DNA from: Pseudomonadota bacterium
GTDB taxonomy: Bacteria > Pseudomonadota > Gammaproteobacteria > Burkholderiales > SG8-39
Assembly: GCA_025352885.1 (NCBI GenBank)
Contig: JANXRZ010000123.1
Coordinates: forward strand, 1-37,974
Reading direction: 5' to 3'
DNA: 37,974 nt
In this document: in pieces, positions 16,650 to 25,461 of the stretch
How the letters are laid out: each line of letters starts with the position of its first letter
Numbering within the stretch: position 1 is the stretch's first letter
Position numbers and translations under genes: made by a program
The notes under the pieces: model-generated
What the model was told of the DNA's origin: nothing
Databases searched by the model: none
The model's input: only the letters and a program-made list of their open reading frames with translations

Positions 16650-18050
16650 TCAGTACCGGGCGTTGCCCGGCGTGCGCGGGAAAGGGATGACGTCCCGGAC
16701 GTTCGACAGGCCCGTTACGTAAGCCACCGTGCGCTCGAAGCCGAGGCCGAAGCCCGCATGCGGCACCGTGCCGTAGCGTCGCAGGTCGCGATACCAGCCG
16801 TAGTGGTCCTTGTCCAGGCCCGCTTCGGTCATGCGGGCGTCGAGCACGCCGAGCCGCTCTTCGCGCTGGCTCCCGCCGATGATCTCCCCGATGCCGGGCG
16901 CGAGCACATCCATCGCAGCGACGGTTTTGTCATCCTCATTGAGCCGCATGTAGAACGCCTTGATGCCCTTCGGGTAGTTCATGACGATGACCGGCTTCTT
17001 CGCGTGCTGCTCGGTGAGGTAGCGCTCGTGCTCGGACTGCAGGTCGATGCCCCACTTCACCGGGAACTCGAATTTCTGCTTCGCTTTTTCAAGGATCCTG
17101 ATCGCCTCACCGTAGTCCATGCGCGCGAATTCGGACTCGATGATCCCCTGCAGCTTCGCGACGATGCCTTTCTCGATGCGCTCGTCGAAAAAAGCCATGT
17201 CGTCCGGGCGCTCGGCCAGCAGAGACTTGAAGATGTGCTTGAGCAGGGCCTCCGCAAGGTTCGCATCGTCCGAGAGGTCGGCAAACGCGATCTCCGGCTC
17301 GACCATCCAGAACTCGGCCAGGTGCCGGCTCGTGTTCGAGTTCTCGGCGCGAAACGTCGGGCCGAAGGTATACACGTTGGACATTGCGAGACAGTACGTC
17401 TCGACGTTCAGTTGGCCTGACACCGTCAGGAACGCCTCGCGCCCGAAAAAGTCCTTGGAGTAATCGACTTTTCCCTCGGGTGTGCGCGGCAGGTTCGCCT
17501 GATCGAGCGTCGAGACGCGGAAAAGCGACCCGGCGCCTTCGGCGTCGGAGGCCGTGATGATCGGCGTATTGACCCAGAAGAACCCACGTTCGTCGAAGAA
17601 GCGATGGATGGCCTTGGCGATCGTGTGCCGCACACGCGTCGTGGCGCCGATGACATTCGTGCGCGGGCGAAGGTGCGCGACCTCGCGCAGGAATTCGAGC
17701 GAATGGGCTTTTGGCTGGATTGGATACGAGTCCGGATCCTCAACCCAACCGACCACCTTGATCGAGGCGGCCTGCATCTCGAAGGGCTGGCCCTTGGCGG
17801 GCGAAGGCACGATGAGGCCCGTGGCCTCCACCGCGCAGCCCGCGGTGAGGTGCTGCACTTCCGTCGAGTAGTTCGGCAGCGTATTGGGGGCGACGACCTG
17901 CACGGGATGAAAGGACGAGCCGTCCGTCACGTGCACGAACGAAATGCCGGCTTTGGAATCGCGGCGCGTACGCACCCAGCCCTTGAGGGTGACCGGTGTG
18001 TCGGCCGGGGCCTGGCCGGCGAGGATTGAAGAGGAGGAGAGCGAAGGCAT
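16650..18050 (-). CDS. asnS: Asparaginyl-tRNA synthetase
   Basis: This 466-residue class IIb aminoacyl-tRNA synthetase charges tRNA-Asn. The N-terminal OB-fold anticodon-binding domain includes '[19 protein letters not shown]' (~20-38) and 'QVVAPNT'. Class II motif 2 is seen in '[20 protein letters not shown]', with the Arg-Ala-Glu and the AsnRS-type Asn-Thr-Ser. Motif 3 is '[21 protein letters not shown]' near the C-terminus, which ends '[11 protein letters not shown]' as in bacterial AsnRS. The ATG at 18050 is chosen because it begins at the conserved domain. The frame stays open another kilobase upstream only as antisense of liuE. It is a housekeeping gene lodged in the liu cluster, and its start lies 45 bp from the liuE start. 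Confidence 0.96.
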   Translation of the reverse strand: MPSLSSSSILAGQAPADTPVTLKGWVRTRRDSKAGISFVHVTDGSSFHPVQVVAPNTLPNYSTEVQHLTAGCAVEATGLIVPSPAKGQPFEMQAASIKVVGWVEDPDSYPIQPKAHSLEFLREVAHLRPRTNVIGATTRVRHTIAKAIHRFFDERGFFWVNTPIITASDAEGAGSLFRVSTLDQANLPRTPEGKVDYSKDFFGREAFLTVSGQLNVETYCLAMSNVYTFGPTFRAENSNTSRHLAEFWMVEPEIAFADLSDDANLAEALLKHIFKSLLAERPDDMAFFDERIEKGIVAKLQGIIESEFARMDYGEAIRILEKAKQKFEFPVKWGIDLQSEHERYLTEQHAKKPVIVMNYPKGIKAFYMRLNEDDKTVAAMDVLAPGIGEIIGGSQREERLGVLDARMTEAGLDKDHYGWYRDLRRYGTVPHAGFGLGFERTVAYVTGLSNVRDVIPFPRTPGNARY

Positions 18051-18095
18051 AGGAACCCGGCGAGTACAATTTCGGTTTGATTGCTGGTGCTGCCC

Positions 18096-19013
18096 ATGAT
18101 ATCGCTCCCGAAACAGGTCCGGCTTGTCGAGATGGGTCCGCGCGACGGGCTGCAGAACGAGGCGGGCGAAGTGCCGACCGCCGTCAAACTCGAATTGATC
18201 GAGCGCCTCGGCAACGCAGGCCTTACCGCCATTGAAGCCACCGCCTTCGTGTCGCCCAAGTGGATCCCGCAAATGGCGGACCACACCGAGGTGCTGGAAG
18301 GCATTCGCAGGAAGCCGGGCGTGTCGTACCCGGTGCTCACGCCGAACCTCAAAGGGTTCGAGGCTGCGCTCGCTGCAGGCGCAAAGGAGGTCGCGATTTT
18401 CGGGGCCGCCTCCGAATTGTTTTCGAGGAAGAACATCAACTGCTCGATCGCCGAATCCCTGGAGCGCTTTCGTCCGGTCACCGAAGCGGCCGCCAAGGCC
18501 GGCGTAAAAGTCCGCGGCTATGTCTCGTGCGTGCTCGCCTGTCCATACAAAGGGGAAATTGCACCGGCCAAGGTAGCCGAGGTGGCCGAAGCGCTGTTCG
18601 ACATGGGCTGCTACGAAGTGTCGCTTGGCGACACCATCGGCGCCGGAACGCCGATGAAGACCAGAGCCATGCTCGAAGCGGTAGGCAGGCTGGTTCCGGT
18701 CGAGAAACTTGCCGGCCACTATCACGACACTTACGGTCAGGCTCTGGCCAACATCTATGCCTCGCTGGAAATGGGCGTGGCCACATTCGACTCGTCGGTC
18801 GCCGGGCTGGGCGGCTGTCCCTATGCCGCGGGCGCTTCGGGCAACGTTGCAACCGAGGACGTCCTCTACATGCTGCAGGGCCTGGGGATCGAAACCGGCG
18901 TGGACCTGGACGCGATCGTTGAAACCGGCGAATGGATCTGCACGATCCTCAAGCGCGAGCCGGGCTCCAAAGCCGGTCGGGCCATCGCGGCCAAGCGAAA
19001 GAAGGCGGCCTAG
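18096..19013 (+). CDS. liuE: Hydroxymethylglutaryl-CoA lyase
   Basis: LiuE cleaves HMG-CoA to acetyl-CoA and acetoacetate, the last step of the liu pathway. The 305-residue TIM barrel shows '[12 protein letters not shown]' (Arg and Asp of the active site), '[11 protein letters not shown]', '[14 protein letters not shown]' (metal-binding His-x-His) and the lyase signature '[14 protein letters not shown]' with its catalytic Cys. The C-terminus has a Lys-rich end. The ATG at 18096 is preferred over in-frame GTG 18087 and TTG 18081 for its position at the conserved start; the ribosome site is weak. It is separated from liuABCD by asnS and must have its own promoter in the 45-bp asnS-liuE gap, where a TACAAT (18065-18070) -10-like element is visible but no LiuR palindrome. 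Confidence 0.95.
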   Translation: MISLPKQVRLVEMGPRDGLQNEAGEVPTAVKLELIERLGNAGLTAIEATAFVSPKWIPQMADHTEVLEGIRRKPGVSYPVLTPNLKGFEAALAAGAKEVAIFGAASELFSRKNINCSIAESLERFRPVTEAAAKAGVKVRGYVSCVLACPYKGEIAPAKVAEVAEALFDMGCYEVSLGDTIGAGTPMKTRAMLEAVGRLVPVEKLAGHYHDTYGQALANIYASLEMGVATFDSSVAGLGGCPYAAGASGNVATEDVLYMLQGLGIETGVDLDAIVETGEWICTILKREPGSKAGRAIAAKRKKAA

Positions 19014-19195
19014 TGGGCGTTGAGTCGCCCTGCGTGGAGATCTGCCGCATGGATCCGGCCAAGGAAACGTGCGCAGGATGCTGGCGGACGCTCGATGAAA
19101 TCGCACGCTGGCGCGACATGAGCGATGAAGAGCGCCTTGCCGTCTTGGCGGCGGTCGCCCGGCGCCAAGCGGGTGTTATATACAAAAAAGTATAG
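19013..19195 (+). CDS. DUF1289-family small cysteine-rich protein
   Basis: This 60-residue protein has the family pattern '[10 protein letters not shown]' followed by '[14 protein letters not shown]' and '[10 protein letters not shown]'. Four cysteines (in PCxxxC and CxGC) probably bind a metal. The GTG start at 19013 shares its first base with the last base of the liuE stop codon, so it is translationally coupled to liuE. DUF1289 proteins are common in proteobacteria and often lie beside dehydrogenase, hydratase or thioesterase genes; their biochemical role is not established. It ends 62 bp before the convergent crotonase gene. Nothing recognisable lies in between. Confidence 0.85.
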   Translation: MGVESPCVEICRMDPAKETCAGCWRTLDEIARWRDMSDEERLAVLAAVARRQAGVIYKKV

Positions 19196-19257
19196 CCGTT
19201 GCCGTGAGAGACGCATCCCTATTGGCTCTGCGAAAAGCAATGTTTAGAAATCAGGCG

Positions 19258-20058
19258 TCACAAGTCGGAGAAGTCACCGTGCCGGCCCTTGCCCGACGCA
19301 AACCGCACGGCGCCCGCAGCGCCCTCCGCTGCAAAAGCCGGCACGCCGTTCCGCCACTCGGATTGCATCGCTTCGCGCAGCGGACGGCCGGACTGGCCAT
19401 AGACCGAGCGCCGGTCGGCGCGCATGCAGGCCTGCGGAAACCTGGAGATCTGCAGCGCCATGGCTTCGGCTGCCCGACGCGAGGTGCCATCGGGCACAAC
19501 TTGCTCGCAACAACCGATCCTGAGCGCCTCCTCTGCGGGCAGCTTGCGGCCGGTCAGGATCAGTTCCAGTGCGCGCCCTGTGCCGACAAGCCTTGGCAGG
19601 CGCACGGTGCCGCCGTCGATGAGGGGCACGCCCCATCGCCGGCAATAGACGCCGAAGTAGGCGGACTCTTCCATGATGCGGATGTCGCACCACAAAGCGA
19701 TCTCAAAGCCTCCGGCGACGGCCGGGCCCGAGACGGCGGCGATCACCGGCTTGTCCAGTTCCATGCGCGTCGGACCCATCGGACCGCGCGGCGCCGGACC
19801 GCCGTCCGCTGGATAGTCGAGCGAAGAAAGCGGCCGGGGATTGTCCACGAGCGAGGCGCTGTATTTGAGGTCGAACCCGGCGCAAAAAGCGCCGCCCTCG
19901 CCCCATAGCACTGCTACCGAAGCCGCGTGGTCGGCGTTGAAGGCCGTGAACGCTGCTTCGAGCGCATCGGCGCTCGCCGGGTCCATTGCGTTGCGGGCCT
20001 CGGGCCGGCTGTGGATGATCGTCCACACGGCGCCGCTCTTCTCGATGCGGACTGTCAT
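19258..20058 (-). CDS. Enoyl-CoA hydratase/isomerase-family protein (crotonase) B
   Basis: This is a 266-residue crotonase with '[12 protein letters not shown]' and the oxyanion-loop region '[17 protein letters not shown]'. Glu119 aligns with the first catalytic Glu of classical hydratase. The second Glu is missing: the equivalent place in '[12 protein letters not shown]' is Cys139, within a residue or so of alignment error. It may therefore catalyse an isomerase, hydrolase or other crotonase reaction. The ATG at 20058 is chosen because it overlaps the stop of the upstream gene (TCAT on this strand, i.e. ATGA) and begins at the conserved N-terminus. The reading frame runs open further upstream only through the neighbouring gene. 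Confidence 0.88.
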   Translation of the reverse strand: MTVRIEKSGAVWTIIHSRPEARNAMDPASADALEAAFTAFNADHAASVAVLWGEGGAFCAGFDLKYSASLVDNPRPLSSLDYPADGGPAPRGPMGPTRMELDKPVIAAVSGPAVAGGFEIALWCDIRIMEESAYFGVYCRRWGVPLIDGGTVRLPRLVGTGRALELILTGRKLPAEEALRIGCCEQVVPDGTSRRAAEAMALQISRFPQACMRADRRSVYGQSGRPLREAMQSEWRNGVPAFAAEGAAGAVRFASGKGRHGDFSDL

Positions 20059-20924
20059 GGCTTGGCCCTCCGTTTCTTCGGTGTCGCGGCGTTGCCCTCC
20101 GGAATCGCCTTGCCGCTGTCCCGCCAGGCGACGGCTTGGTGGAACCCGTGCTCTTCCGCGTACTGCTTGAACCACACGCCTTCGGGCGAGTGGCGGGTGA
20201 TGCCGTCGAAGAGCGTCGCCATCATCTGGGTGCTGGCGATGCCCATGTTTTCGTACGCCTGGTTGATCATCAGCTTCTGCATCATCAACTGGTTCTTGGG
20301 CACGCCGGCCATGCGCTCGGCCAGGGAGTCGATGGCCGCATCCAGCTTCCTGGCGGGCACCGCGTCGTAGACGAGCCCCATGGCTTTTGCTTCCTTGCCA
20401 TCGACCGTGTCACCGGTGAGAAGCATGCGCTTGGCCTTTTCCGCGCCGAGCCGGTACACCCACATTGCGGTCGTAGGACAGCCCCACACGCGCGCCGGCA
20501 TGTACCCGATGCGTGCGTTTTCGGCCATGACCACGATGTCAGCGCATAACGCAATGTCGCTGCCCCCTGCAACCGCGTACCCGTGCACCTTGCAGAGCGT
20601 CGGCTTGTAGCTGCGCCAGAGCGAGAACATGTCGTCCGTGTAGCCCTTCATGACGCGATAGTCCTGCATCGGATCCCAGGGCATGTCCTGGATGAGATTG
20701 TTTTTTTCCTCGGCGAACATCTTGAGGTCGTATCCCGCGCAAAAGGCGCGCCCGGCGCCGTCGAGCACGATCACATGCACGCGGTCGTCCCGGTTGGCCT
20801 CTTCCACGGCGAGGCGGATTTCGCGCGGCATCTCGCGATTGATCGCGTTCAGCCGATCCGGCCGGTTGAGCGTGATGCGCGCCACGCGGTCTTGCACTGC
20901 GTAAAGCAGCGTTTTGAACTCCAT
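20055..20924 (-). CDS. Enoyl-CoA hydratase/isomerase-family protein (crotonase) A
   Basis: This is a 289-residue crotonase with '[15 protein letters not shown]' and '[17 protein letters not shown]'. At the two catalytic glutamate positions it has Asp123 (in GGSD) and about Ala144 (in 'YMPARVWG'), so it is unlikely to be an ordinary enoyl-CoA hydratase. The long insert after the first oxyanion segment ('[19 protein letters not shown]') and the C-terminal '[17 protein letters not shown]' are recognisable in a conserved betaproteobacterial group of crotonases of unsettled function. The ATG at 20924 has a GGGAGG site at 20929-20934. An upstream in-frame extension to 21014 would overlap the divergent gene and was rejected. 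It is coupled to crotonase B by a 4-bp overlap. Confidence 0.88.
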   Translation of the reverse strand: MEFKTLLYAVQDRVARITLNRPDRLNAINREMPREIRLAVEEANRDDRVHVIVLDGAGRAFCAGYDLKMFAEEKNNLIQDMPWDPMQDYRVMKGYTDDMFSLWRSYKPTLCKVHGYAVAGGSDIALCADIVVMAENARIGYMPARVWGCPTTAMWVYRLGAEKAKRMLLTGDTVDGKEAKAMGLVYDAVPARKLDAAIDSLAERMAGVPKNQLMMQKLMINQAYENMGIASTQMMATLFDGITRHSPEGVWFKQYAEEHGFHQAVAWRDSGKAIPEGNAATPKKRRAKP

Positions 20925-20982
20925 TTCGCCTCCCTCATGGGTGAACTCGTGAATGGTACAGTGAAGCGAAAGGAGGCCTTTC

Positions 20983-21612
20983 ATGCCCACCGCCGATTGG
21001 TACTTCGACGTCATCTCGCCTTACGCCTACCTTCATCTGCAAAGGTTCGGCGAATTGCCGCGTGACCTCGCGATCACGTACAAGCCGGTGCTTTTCGCCG
21101 GCCTGCTCAATCACTGGGGGCAGAAGGGCCCGGCCGAAATCGGCCCGAAGCGTACCTGGACCTACCGCTCCTGCCAGTTCTGGGCAGACGTGCATGGCAT
21201 ACCTTTCCGCTTCCCGACCGCGCACCCGTTCAACTCCCTGCATCACCAGCGGCTCATCCTGGCCTGTGGGGCCACCGAAAAAGCGGTTCGCCGCGTTTTC
21301 GAGCGCGTCTGGACCACCGGCGGCGATCCTGCCGACCAGGCCTCGTTCGCATCGCTCGCGCGCACGCTCGGGATCGAGGACCTCAGCGCGCTCGGAGATG
21401 CGGCGATCAAGGACACCCTGCGACGCAACACCGAAGAAGCGGCGGCCTTGGGCGTCTTCGGCGTGCCGAGCTTCGTTGCCGATGGGCAGGTGTTCTGGGG
21501 CAACGATTCGATCAAGTTCTTCAACGCGTGGCTCGCCGACCCGGCGATCCTCCAAAGCCCCGAAATGCGTCGCATCGACGCCTTGCCAATCGCGGCGGCC
21601 CGCAAGACCTGA
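20983..21612 (+). CDS. DsbA-family protein, 2-hydroxychromene-2-carboxylate isomerase-like
   Basis: This is a 209-residue DsbA/GST-kappa fold protein without a signal peptide. The N-terminal strand '[12 protein letters not shown]' has Ser in place of the redox CxxC; in HCCA isomerases this Ser interacts with glutathione. The cis-Pro loop is 'GVFGVPSFV', followed by '[10 protein letters not shown]', all standard for the family. NahD-type members isomerise 2-hydroxychromene-2-carboxylate in naphthalene breakdown, but many homologues occur outside aromatic pathways and their substrate is unknown. No aromatic dioxygenase genes are nearby. It is divergent from crotonase A (58 bp). AAAGGAGG at 20970-20977 is a strong ribosome site for the ATG at 20983. 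Confidence 0.85.
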   Translation: MPTADWYFDVISPYAYLHLQRFGELPRDLAITYKPVLFAGLLNHWGQKGPAEIGPKRTWTYRSCQFWADVHGIPFRFPTAHPFNSLHHQRLILACGATEKAVRRVFERVWTTGGDPADQASFASLARTLGIEDLSALGDAAIKDTLRRNTEEAAALGVFGVPSFVADGQVFWGNDSIKFFNAWLADPAILQSPEMRRIDALPIAAARKT

Positions 21613-21627
21613 CCAGGCTGGGCCTGG
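21613..21627. other. Small perfect hairpin after the DsbA-family gene
   Basis: CCAGGC-TGG-GCCTGG starts directly after the stop codon of the isomerase-like gene: a 6-bp stem with a 3-base loop. No T-run follows, so termination is uncertain. It may stabilise the mRNA 3' end or weakly insulate the next gene. Confidence 0.3.
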
Positions 21628-21664
21628 AATTGCGGCTGTAACAATTGCCCCTTAGACTTCACTC

Positions 21665-23314
21665 ATGAAACCCCTGCACCGTTATCCCGTCCTGCTTGCC
21701 GTCGTCTTCGTCCTGGCGCTGCTCACGAGTTGCGCGACTTCGGAGCGCCCGTATGCCGGCAAGCCCCGCCTCGTCGTCTTTTTCGTCGTTGACGGATTGC
21801 CGCAGCGCCAGGTCGTCGATTACCGCGACCAACTTTCACCCGATGGGTTTGCGCGCTTCCTCGACCGCGGCGCGTGGTTCGCCGATGCGCATTACGAGCA
21901 CGCCTTTACGGTAACTGCCGCGGGGCACGCAACCATGCTCACCGGCGCCTATCCGAACCGGACGGGCATCATCGGCAACGAGTGGCGCGACCGGATCTCG
22001 ACGCAGCCGGTTTACAACACCGGGGACGAGGCTTACACCTACATCGACAACAGGACCGAGAAGCTGGCCGGCACAAGTCCGAGGAACCTGCAAGTCGAGA
22101 CGGTAGGAGACGTGCTGAGGCGCGCGGACCCGCGCGCCAAAGTGATCGGCATCTCGGGCAAGGACCGGGGCGCCATCCTGCCGGCGGGCAAGTCGGGCAC
22201 GGCGTACATGTACATGGGCGACAGCGGGCGGTTTGCGTCCACGACTTACTACATGCAGGCCCACCCGGCTTGGGTGACGGCTTTCAATGCGGCCAAGCCC
22301 GCCGACCGCTACTTCAAGGCCGCCTGGTCGCCGCTGCTGCCGGAGTCGGCCTACTCGCGCTCGTTGGCGGATGACCGGCCGTGGTACAGCCGCGGCGGCA
22401 AGCTGCCGAAAATCATGGGAGAAGGCCAAGACAAGGCCGGTCCGGCGTTTTACGGGTCGCTTATGCCAAGCCCGTTTGGGGATGCGCTCACGCTCGACTT
22501 TGCGCGTGCGGCGATTGCAGGCGAAGCCTTGGGCCAGGACGACACGCCGGACATCCTTTCGATCAGCCTGTCGAGCCACGACTACATCAACCATGCGTAC
22601 GGCGCCGAGTCGCGCTTGTCCCATGACCATGTGCTCCAGCTCGATCGCCTGCTCGCGGCGTTTTTTGCGGACCTGGATAGGACGGTGGGCAAGGACAATT
22701 ACGTTGCCGTCCTGACCGCGGACCACGGTTTCATGCCCGCACCCGAGTACAGCGTCTCCCTCGGGCGGGACGGCGGACGCCAGAACATTCCGGAAACGCT
22801 CGAGCACCTCAACAACGGACTGTCGGCGAAATTCGGCCTCGGCATGTGGGCGCGCGCCTGGTCGGCGAACGGAATCCTCGTGGACTACACCTTGGTTGCG
22901 CAAAGGCAAGTTGACCGCGCAGCCTTCGACGAAGAAGCGCGCCGGATTCTCCTCACGGAGCGTGGCATCGTCGAAGTGTTTTCAGCCGCAGACTTGACGG
23001 GCAACCGACTGTCGCCCGACACGCCCTATCTCGCGCAGATGCGCAAGATGTTCTACGCGGATCGCTCGCCGGACCTCTTCGTCGTCGCCCGGCCCTACTG
23101 GATGTTCGAGTCGCGCCGCGGCGCGACTTCGACGCACGGCTCACCCCATGCCTACGATCACCACGTGCCGATTCTTTTCTACGGTCCACGCTGGGTGGGG
23201 ACCGGCAGGGTGGACACCAAGGTCGCAGTCGTCGACATCGCCCCGACGCTGGCCCGCATGCTGTCCGTACCGCCTCCGCCGGCGTCGGAAGGCAAGGTCC
23301 TCCCGCTTCCCTAA
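21665..23314 (+). CDS. Alkaline-phosphatase-superfamily (nucleotide pyrophosphatase-like) lipoprotein
   Basis: This 549-residue protein has a lipoprotein signal: hydrophobic core, then lipobox 'LLTSC' with Cys23. The metal-binding/nucleophile pattern of the phosphodiesterase/PafA-like branch is visible: Asp43 in 'FVVDGLP', Thr90 in 'AAGHATMLTGAYPNRTG', 'SSHDYINHAYG', 'TADHGF' and 'HGSPHAYDHHVPILF'. Such enzymes hydrolyse phosphate mono- or diesters at the cell surface, with Thr as nucleophile and two Zn ions. With this lipobox it would be anchored facing the periplasm. The substrate cannot be read from sequence. It ends 4 bp from the convergent CoA ligase gene. There is no clear ribosome site before the ATG at 21665. 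Confidence 0.9.
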   Translation: MKPLHRYPVLLAVVFVLALLTSCATSERPYAGKPRLVVFFVVDGLPQRQVVDYRDQLSPDGFARFLDRGAWFADAHYEHAFTVTAAGHATMLTGAYPNRTGIIGNEWRDRISTQPVYNTGDEAYTYIDNRTEKLAGTSPRNLQVETVGDVLRRADPRAKVIGISGKDRGAILPAGKSGTAYMYMGDSGRFASTTYYMQAHPAWVTAFNAAKPADRYFKAAWSPLLPESAYSRSLADDRPWYSRGGKLPKIMGEGQDKAGPAFYGSLMPSPFGDALTLDFARAAIAGEALGQDDTPDILSISLSSHDYINHAYGAESRLSHDHVLQLDRLLAAFFADLDRTVGKDNYVAVLTADHGFMPAPEYSVSLGRDGGRQNIPETLEHLNNGLSAKFGLGMWARAWSANGILVDYTLVAQRQVDRAAFDEEARRILLTERGIVEVFSAADLTGNRLSPDTPYLAQMRKMFYADRSPDLFVVARPYWMFESRRGATSTHGSPHAYDHHVPILFYGPRWVGTGRVDTKVAVVDIAPTLARMLSVPPPPASEGKVLPLP

Positions 23315-23318
23315 CGGG

Positions 23319-24587
23319 CTAGGCGTACTTCCTTAGGTCGTCGATCACCTTGCCGTCGTTCGGCAGGCTGGCCGGCGGGACGAATTCGACCTCGCCGCGA
23401 AGCTTGGTCACATCGCGGATCGTGGCGACAAGCGCTTCCGCGAGGCCAGGCTCGGTCGCAGCCGTCTCGCATTTGAGCGTCATCCGGTCGCTGCCGACTT
23501 CGCCTTCCACAACCAGGCGTGCCTTGGCCACCTCAGGGTGTCGGCGAAGGATTTCGCCAACCTGTTTGGCCGTGACGAACATGGCGCGCACCTTGGTACT
23601 CTGGTCGGCGCGTCCCATCCATCCTTTGATGCGCACGTTGGTCCGCCCGCAGGGGCTCGGCCCTTCCAGCACGGCCGAAAGGTCGCCGGTGCCGAATCTC
23701 ACGAGCGGGTAGTCCTGGTTGAACGTCGTGATAACCACTTCACCGACTTCACCGGGGTTCACCGGATCGCCTGTGCCCGGACGCACGATCTCGAGAAGAA
23801 GTTTTTCCTCGAGGATCATGCCTTCGTTCAGGGTGCCTTCGGCCGTAGTGGATTCGTATGCAATGAGGCCGAGGTCGGCGGTGGCGTAGCACTGCAGCAC
23901 CGAAATGCCGCGCGAGGCCATGGCGGCCCGCAACGCGGGGGGCAGGTATTCGGCGCCCACGACCGCTTTCTTCATGCACGAGATGTCGACCTTCAACTCG
24001 TCGGCCTTGTCCACGATGAGCTTGAGGAACGACGGCGTGCCGATGTAGCCGGCGATCGACAGGTCGGCAATGGCGGCCACCTGCATTTCCGTCTGCCCGG
24101 TCCCCGTCGGCACAACCGTGCAGCCGAGCGCCAGGGCGCCGCTTTCGATCATCGAACCCGCCGGCGTGAAGTGATAGGCGAAGGTGTTAATGACGAGATC
24201 GCCGGACCGGAAGCCCGCCGCATGCAAACTACGCGCCGAGCGCCACCAATCGCGCGATGCGCCTTCGGGTTCGCAAATCGGGCCGGGGGAAATGAAAATC
24301 TTCGAGAGCTTCGCGAGCGGCGTCGCGTTGAGGCCGCCAAGAGGCGGGTCCAGTTTCTGCAGGTCGACCAGGTCGGACTTGCGTGTGACGGGCAGTCCTG
24401 CGAGGGCCTCCCGCGAATTCACCCGAGCGGGTTCGACGCCTTTCAGGATACGCCTGAACCCTGGCGCATTATTTTTCGCATGGGCGATCTGGCGCGGCAG
24501 GTCGGCTAATAGCGCGGCTTCGCGCGCGGCCGCGCTGCGCGTCTCGAGCTCATCGAAGTACTTCCCGGTTGATGCGTTCAAAGCCAT
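23319..24587 (-). CDS. PaaK-like (phenylacetate-CoA ligase family) AMP-binding protein
   Basis: This 422-residue protein follows the PaaK architecture: an N-terminal 'LPRQIAHAKNNAPGFRRIL', a nucleotide-binding region, and a C-terminal lid with 'FGTGDLSAVL', 'IKGWMGRADQSTKVRAMFV' and 'LPNDGKVIDDLRKY' (candidate catalytic Lys). The phosphate loop is unusual: 'FISPGPICEPEG' (~98-109) replaces the usual SSGTTG. The A5-like motif is 'CYATADLGLIAYES'. It may thus bind ATP differently or not at all. The start at 24587 overlaps the livF stop by 10 bp, so it is the last gene of the liv operon. It would be expected to activate the imported acid as a CoA thioester, by context. Confidence 0.85.
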   Translation of the reverse strand: MALNASTGKYFDELETRSAAAREAALLADLPRQIAHAKNNAPGFRRILKGVEPARVNSREALAGLPVTRKSDLVDLQKLDPPLGGLNATPLAKLSKIFISPGPICEPEGASRDWWRSARSLHAAGFRSGDLVINTFAYHFTPAGSMIESGALALGCTVVPTGTGQTEMQVAAIADLSIAGYIGTPSFLKLIVDKADELKVDISCMKKAVVGAEYLPPALRAAMASRGISVLQCYATADLGLIAYESTTAEGTLNEGMILEEKLLLEIVRPGTGDPVNPGEVGEVVITTFNQDYPLVRFGTGDLSAVLEGPSPCGRTNVRIKGWMGRADQSTKVRAMFVTAKQVGEILRRHPEVAKARLVVEGEVGSDRMTLKCETAATEPGLAEALVATIRDVTKLRGEVEFVPPASLPNDGKVIDDLRKYA

Positions 24588-25381
24588 CTTTTCCTTCTGC
24601 GATAAGACTTCACGTCGCGGAAACTCCTGCGTCCGCCCGAGGAGAACCCGAGGTAAAACTCCTTTACGTCCTCGTTCTGCGCGAGTGCACTGCCTTCACC
24701 ATCCATGACGACCCGGCCGTTTTCGAGGATGTAGCCGTAGTCCGCATATTTGAGGGCGATGTTGGTGTTCTGCTCGGCCAGCAGGAAGCTCACGCCTTCC
24801 TTGCCGTTCAGCGCCTTGACGATCTCGAAGATCTCCTCGACCAGCTGCGGCGCGAGGCCCATCGACGGTTCATCGAGCAGGATCATCTTCGGGCGCGCCA
24901 TGAGAGCGCGGCCGATTGCGGTCATTTGCTGTTCGCCTCCGGACGTGTAGCCCGACTGCGAATCGCGGCGCTCCTTAAGGCGAGGGAAATAGGCGTAGAC
25001 CTTCTCGAGGTCCTGAAGGATGCCGGCGCGGCCGGCGTTGCTCGTATAGGCGCCCGTGAGCAGGTTCTCTTCGATCGACAGGTGCTGAAAGCAGTGGCGG
25101 CCCTCCATGACCTGGATGACGCCGCGCTTCACGAGATCAGCGGGCGTGAGCTTGTCGATCCGCTCGCCCTTGTAGTCGATGTAGCCCTTCGTGACTTCCC
25201 CCCGCTCGCCTTTGAGGAGGTTCGAAACGGCACGCAGTGTAGTCGTCTTGCCGGCGCCGTTGCCGCCGAGCAATGCAACGATCTTTCCCTCTGGCACCGT
25301 CAGCGACACGCCCTTCAGCACGAGGATCACGTGGTTGTAAATGACTTCGATGCCATTGACGGTGAGCAGGGCCTGGCTCAT
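24578..25381 (-). CDS. livF: Branched-chain-type ABC transporter ATPase LivF
   Basis: This is a 267-residue ATPase. Walker A is 'GGNGAGKTTTLR' (~39-50), the signature is 'SGGEQQMTAIGRALM', Walker B is 'MILLDEPSMGLAPQ', and the switch is the family form 'LLAEQN' (Gln rather than His, as is normal for LivF). A basic C-terminal tail (~250-267, 'SYRRRKRWL') extends beyond the usual ~235 residues. The ATG at 25381 fits the conserved start; further upstream the frame runs through the terminator and livK. It follows livK by 80 bp with an intrinsic terminator between, so its level may depend on read-through. It pairs with LivG as the second ATPase. Confidence 0.93.
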   Translation of the reverse strand: MSQALLTVNGIEVIYNHVILVLKGVSLTVPEGKIVALLGGNGAGKTTTLRAVSNLLKGERGEVTKGYIDYKGERIDKLTPADLVKRGVIQVMEGRHCFQHLSIEENLLTGAYTSNAGRAGILQDLEKVYAYFPRLKERRDSQSGYTSGGEQQMTAIGRALMARPKMILLDEPSMGLAPQLVEEIFEIVKALNGKEGVSFLLAEQNTNIALKYADYGYILENGRVVMDGEGSALAQNEDVKEFYLGFSSGGRRSFRDVKSYRRRKRWL

Positions 25382-25416
25382 CAGTAGGGGAGTCGGGTGG
25401 TTATCCGTTGGACAGC

Positions 25417-25448
25417 AAAAAAGCCGCTCCCGGGATCCCAGGAGCGGC
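25417..25448 (-). terminator. Intrinsic terminator between livK and livF
   Basis: In the minus-strand transcript, 13 bases after the livK stop codon, a 13+13 base inverted repeat with one G-T mismatch (25423-25435 with 25436-25448) forms a GC-rich stem. A run of six U (25417-25422) follows immediately. This is a textbook Rho-independent terminator. It lies inside an operon whose next gene, livF, starts only 36 bp further on, so it probably acts as a partial terminator. The pairing and T-run are seen directly; the strength is inferred. Confidence 0.88.
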
Positions 25449-25461
25449 GGTGGTGCCTTGG

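Noticed and set aside
18051-19106. A long N-terminal extension of the asnS frame
   Set aside because: It is antisense of liuE and DUF1289. AsnRS homology begins at the ATG at 18050.
20983-21612. Evidence for a naphthalene degradation pathway
   Set aside because: Only an HCCA-isomerase-like protein is present, and this family is common outside aromatic pathways; no dioxygenase genes are seen.
24653-24667. GTAAA-ACTCC-TTTAC as a second LiuR site
   Set aside because: It lies inside the livF coding region near its end, has only five-base arms and the wrong spacing.
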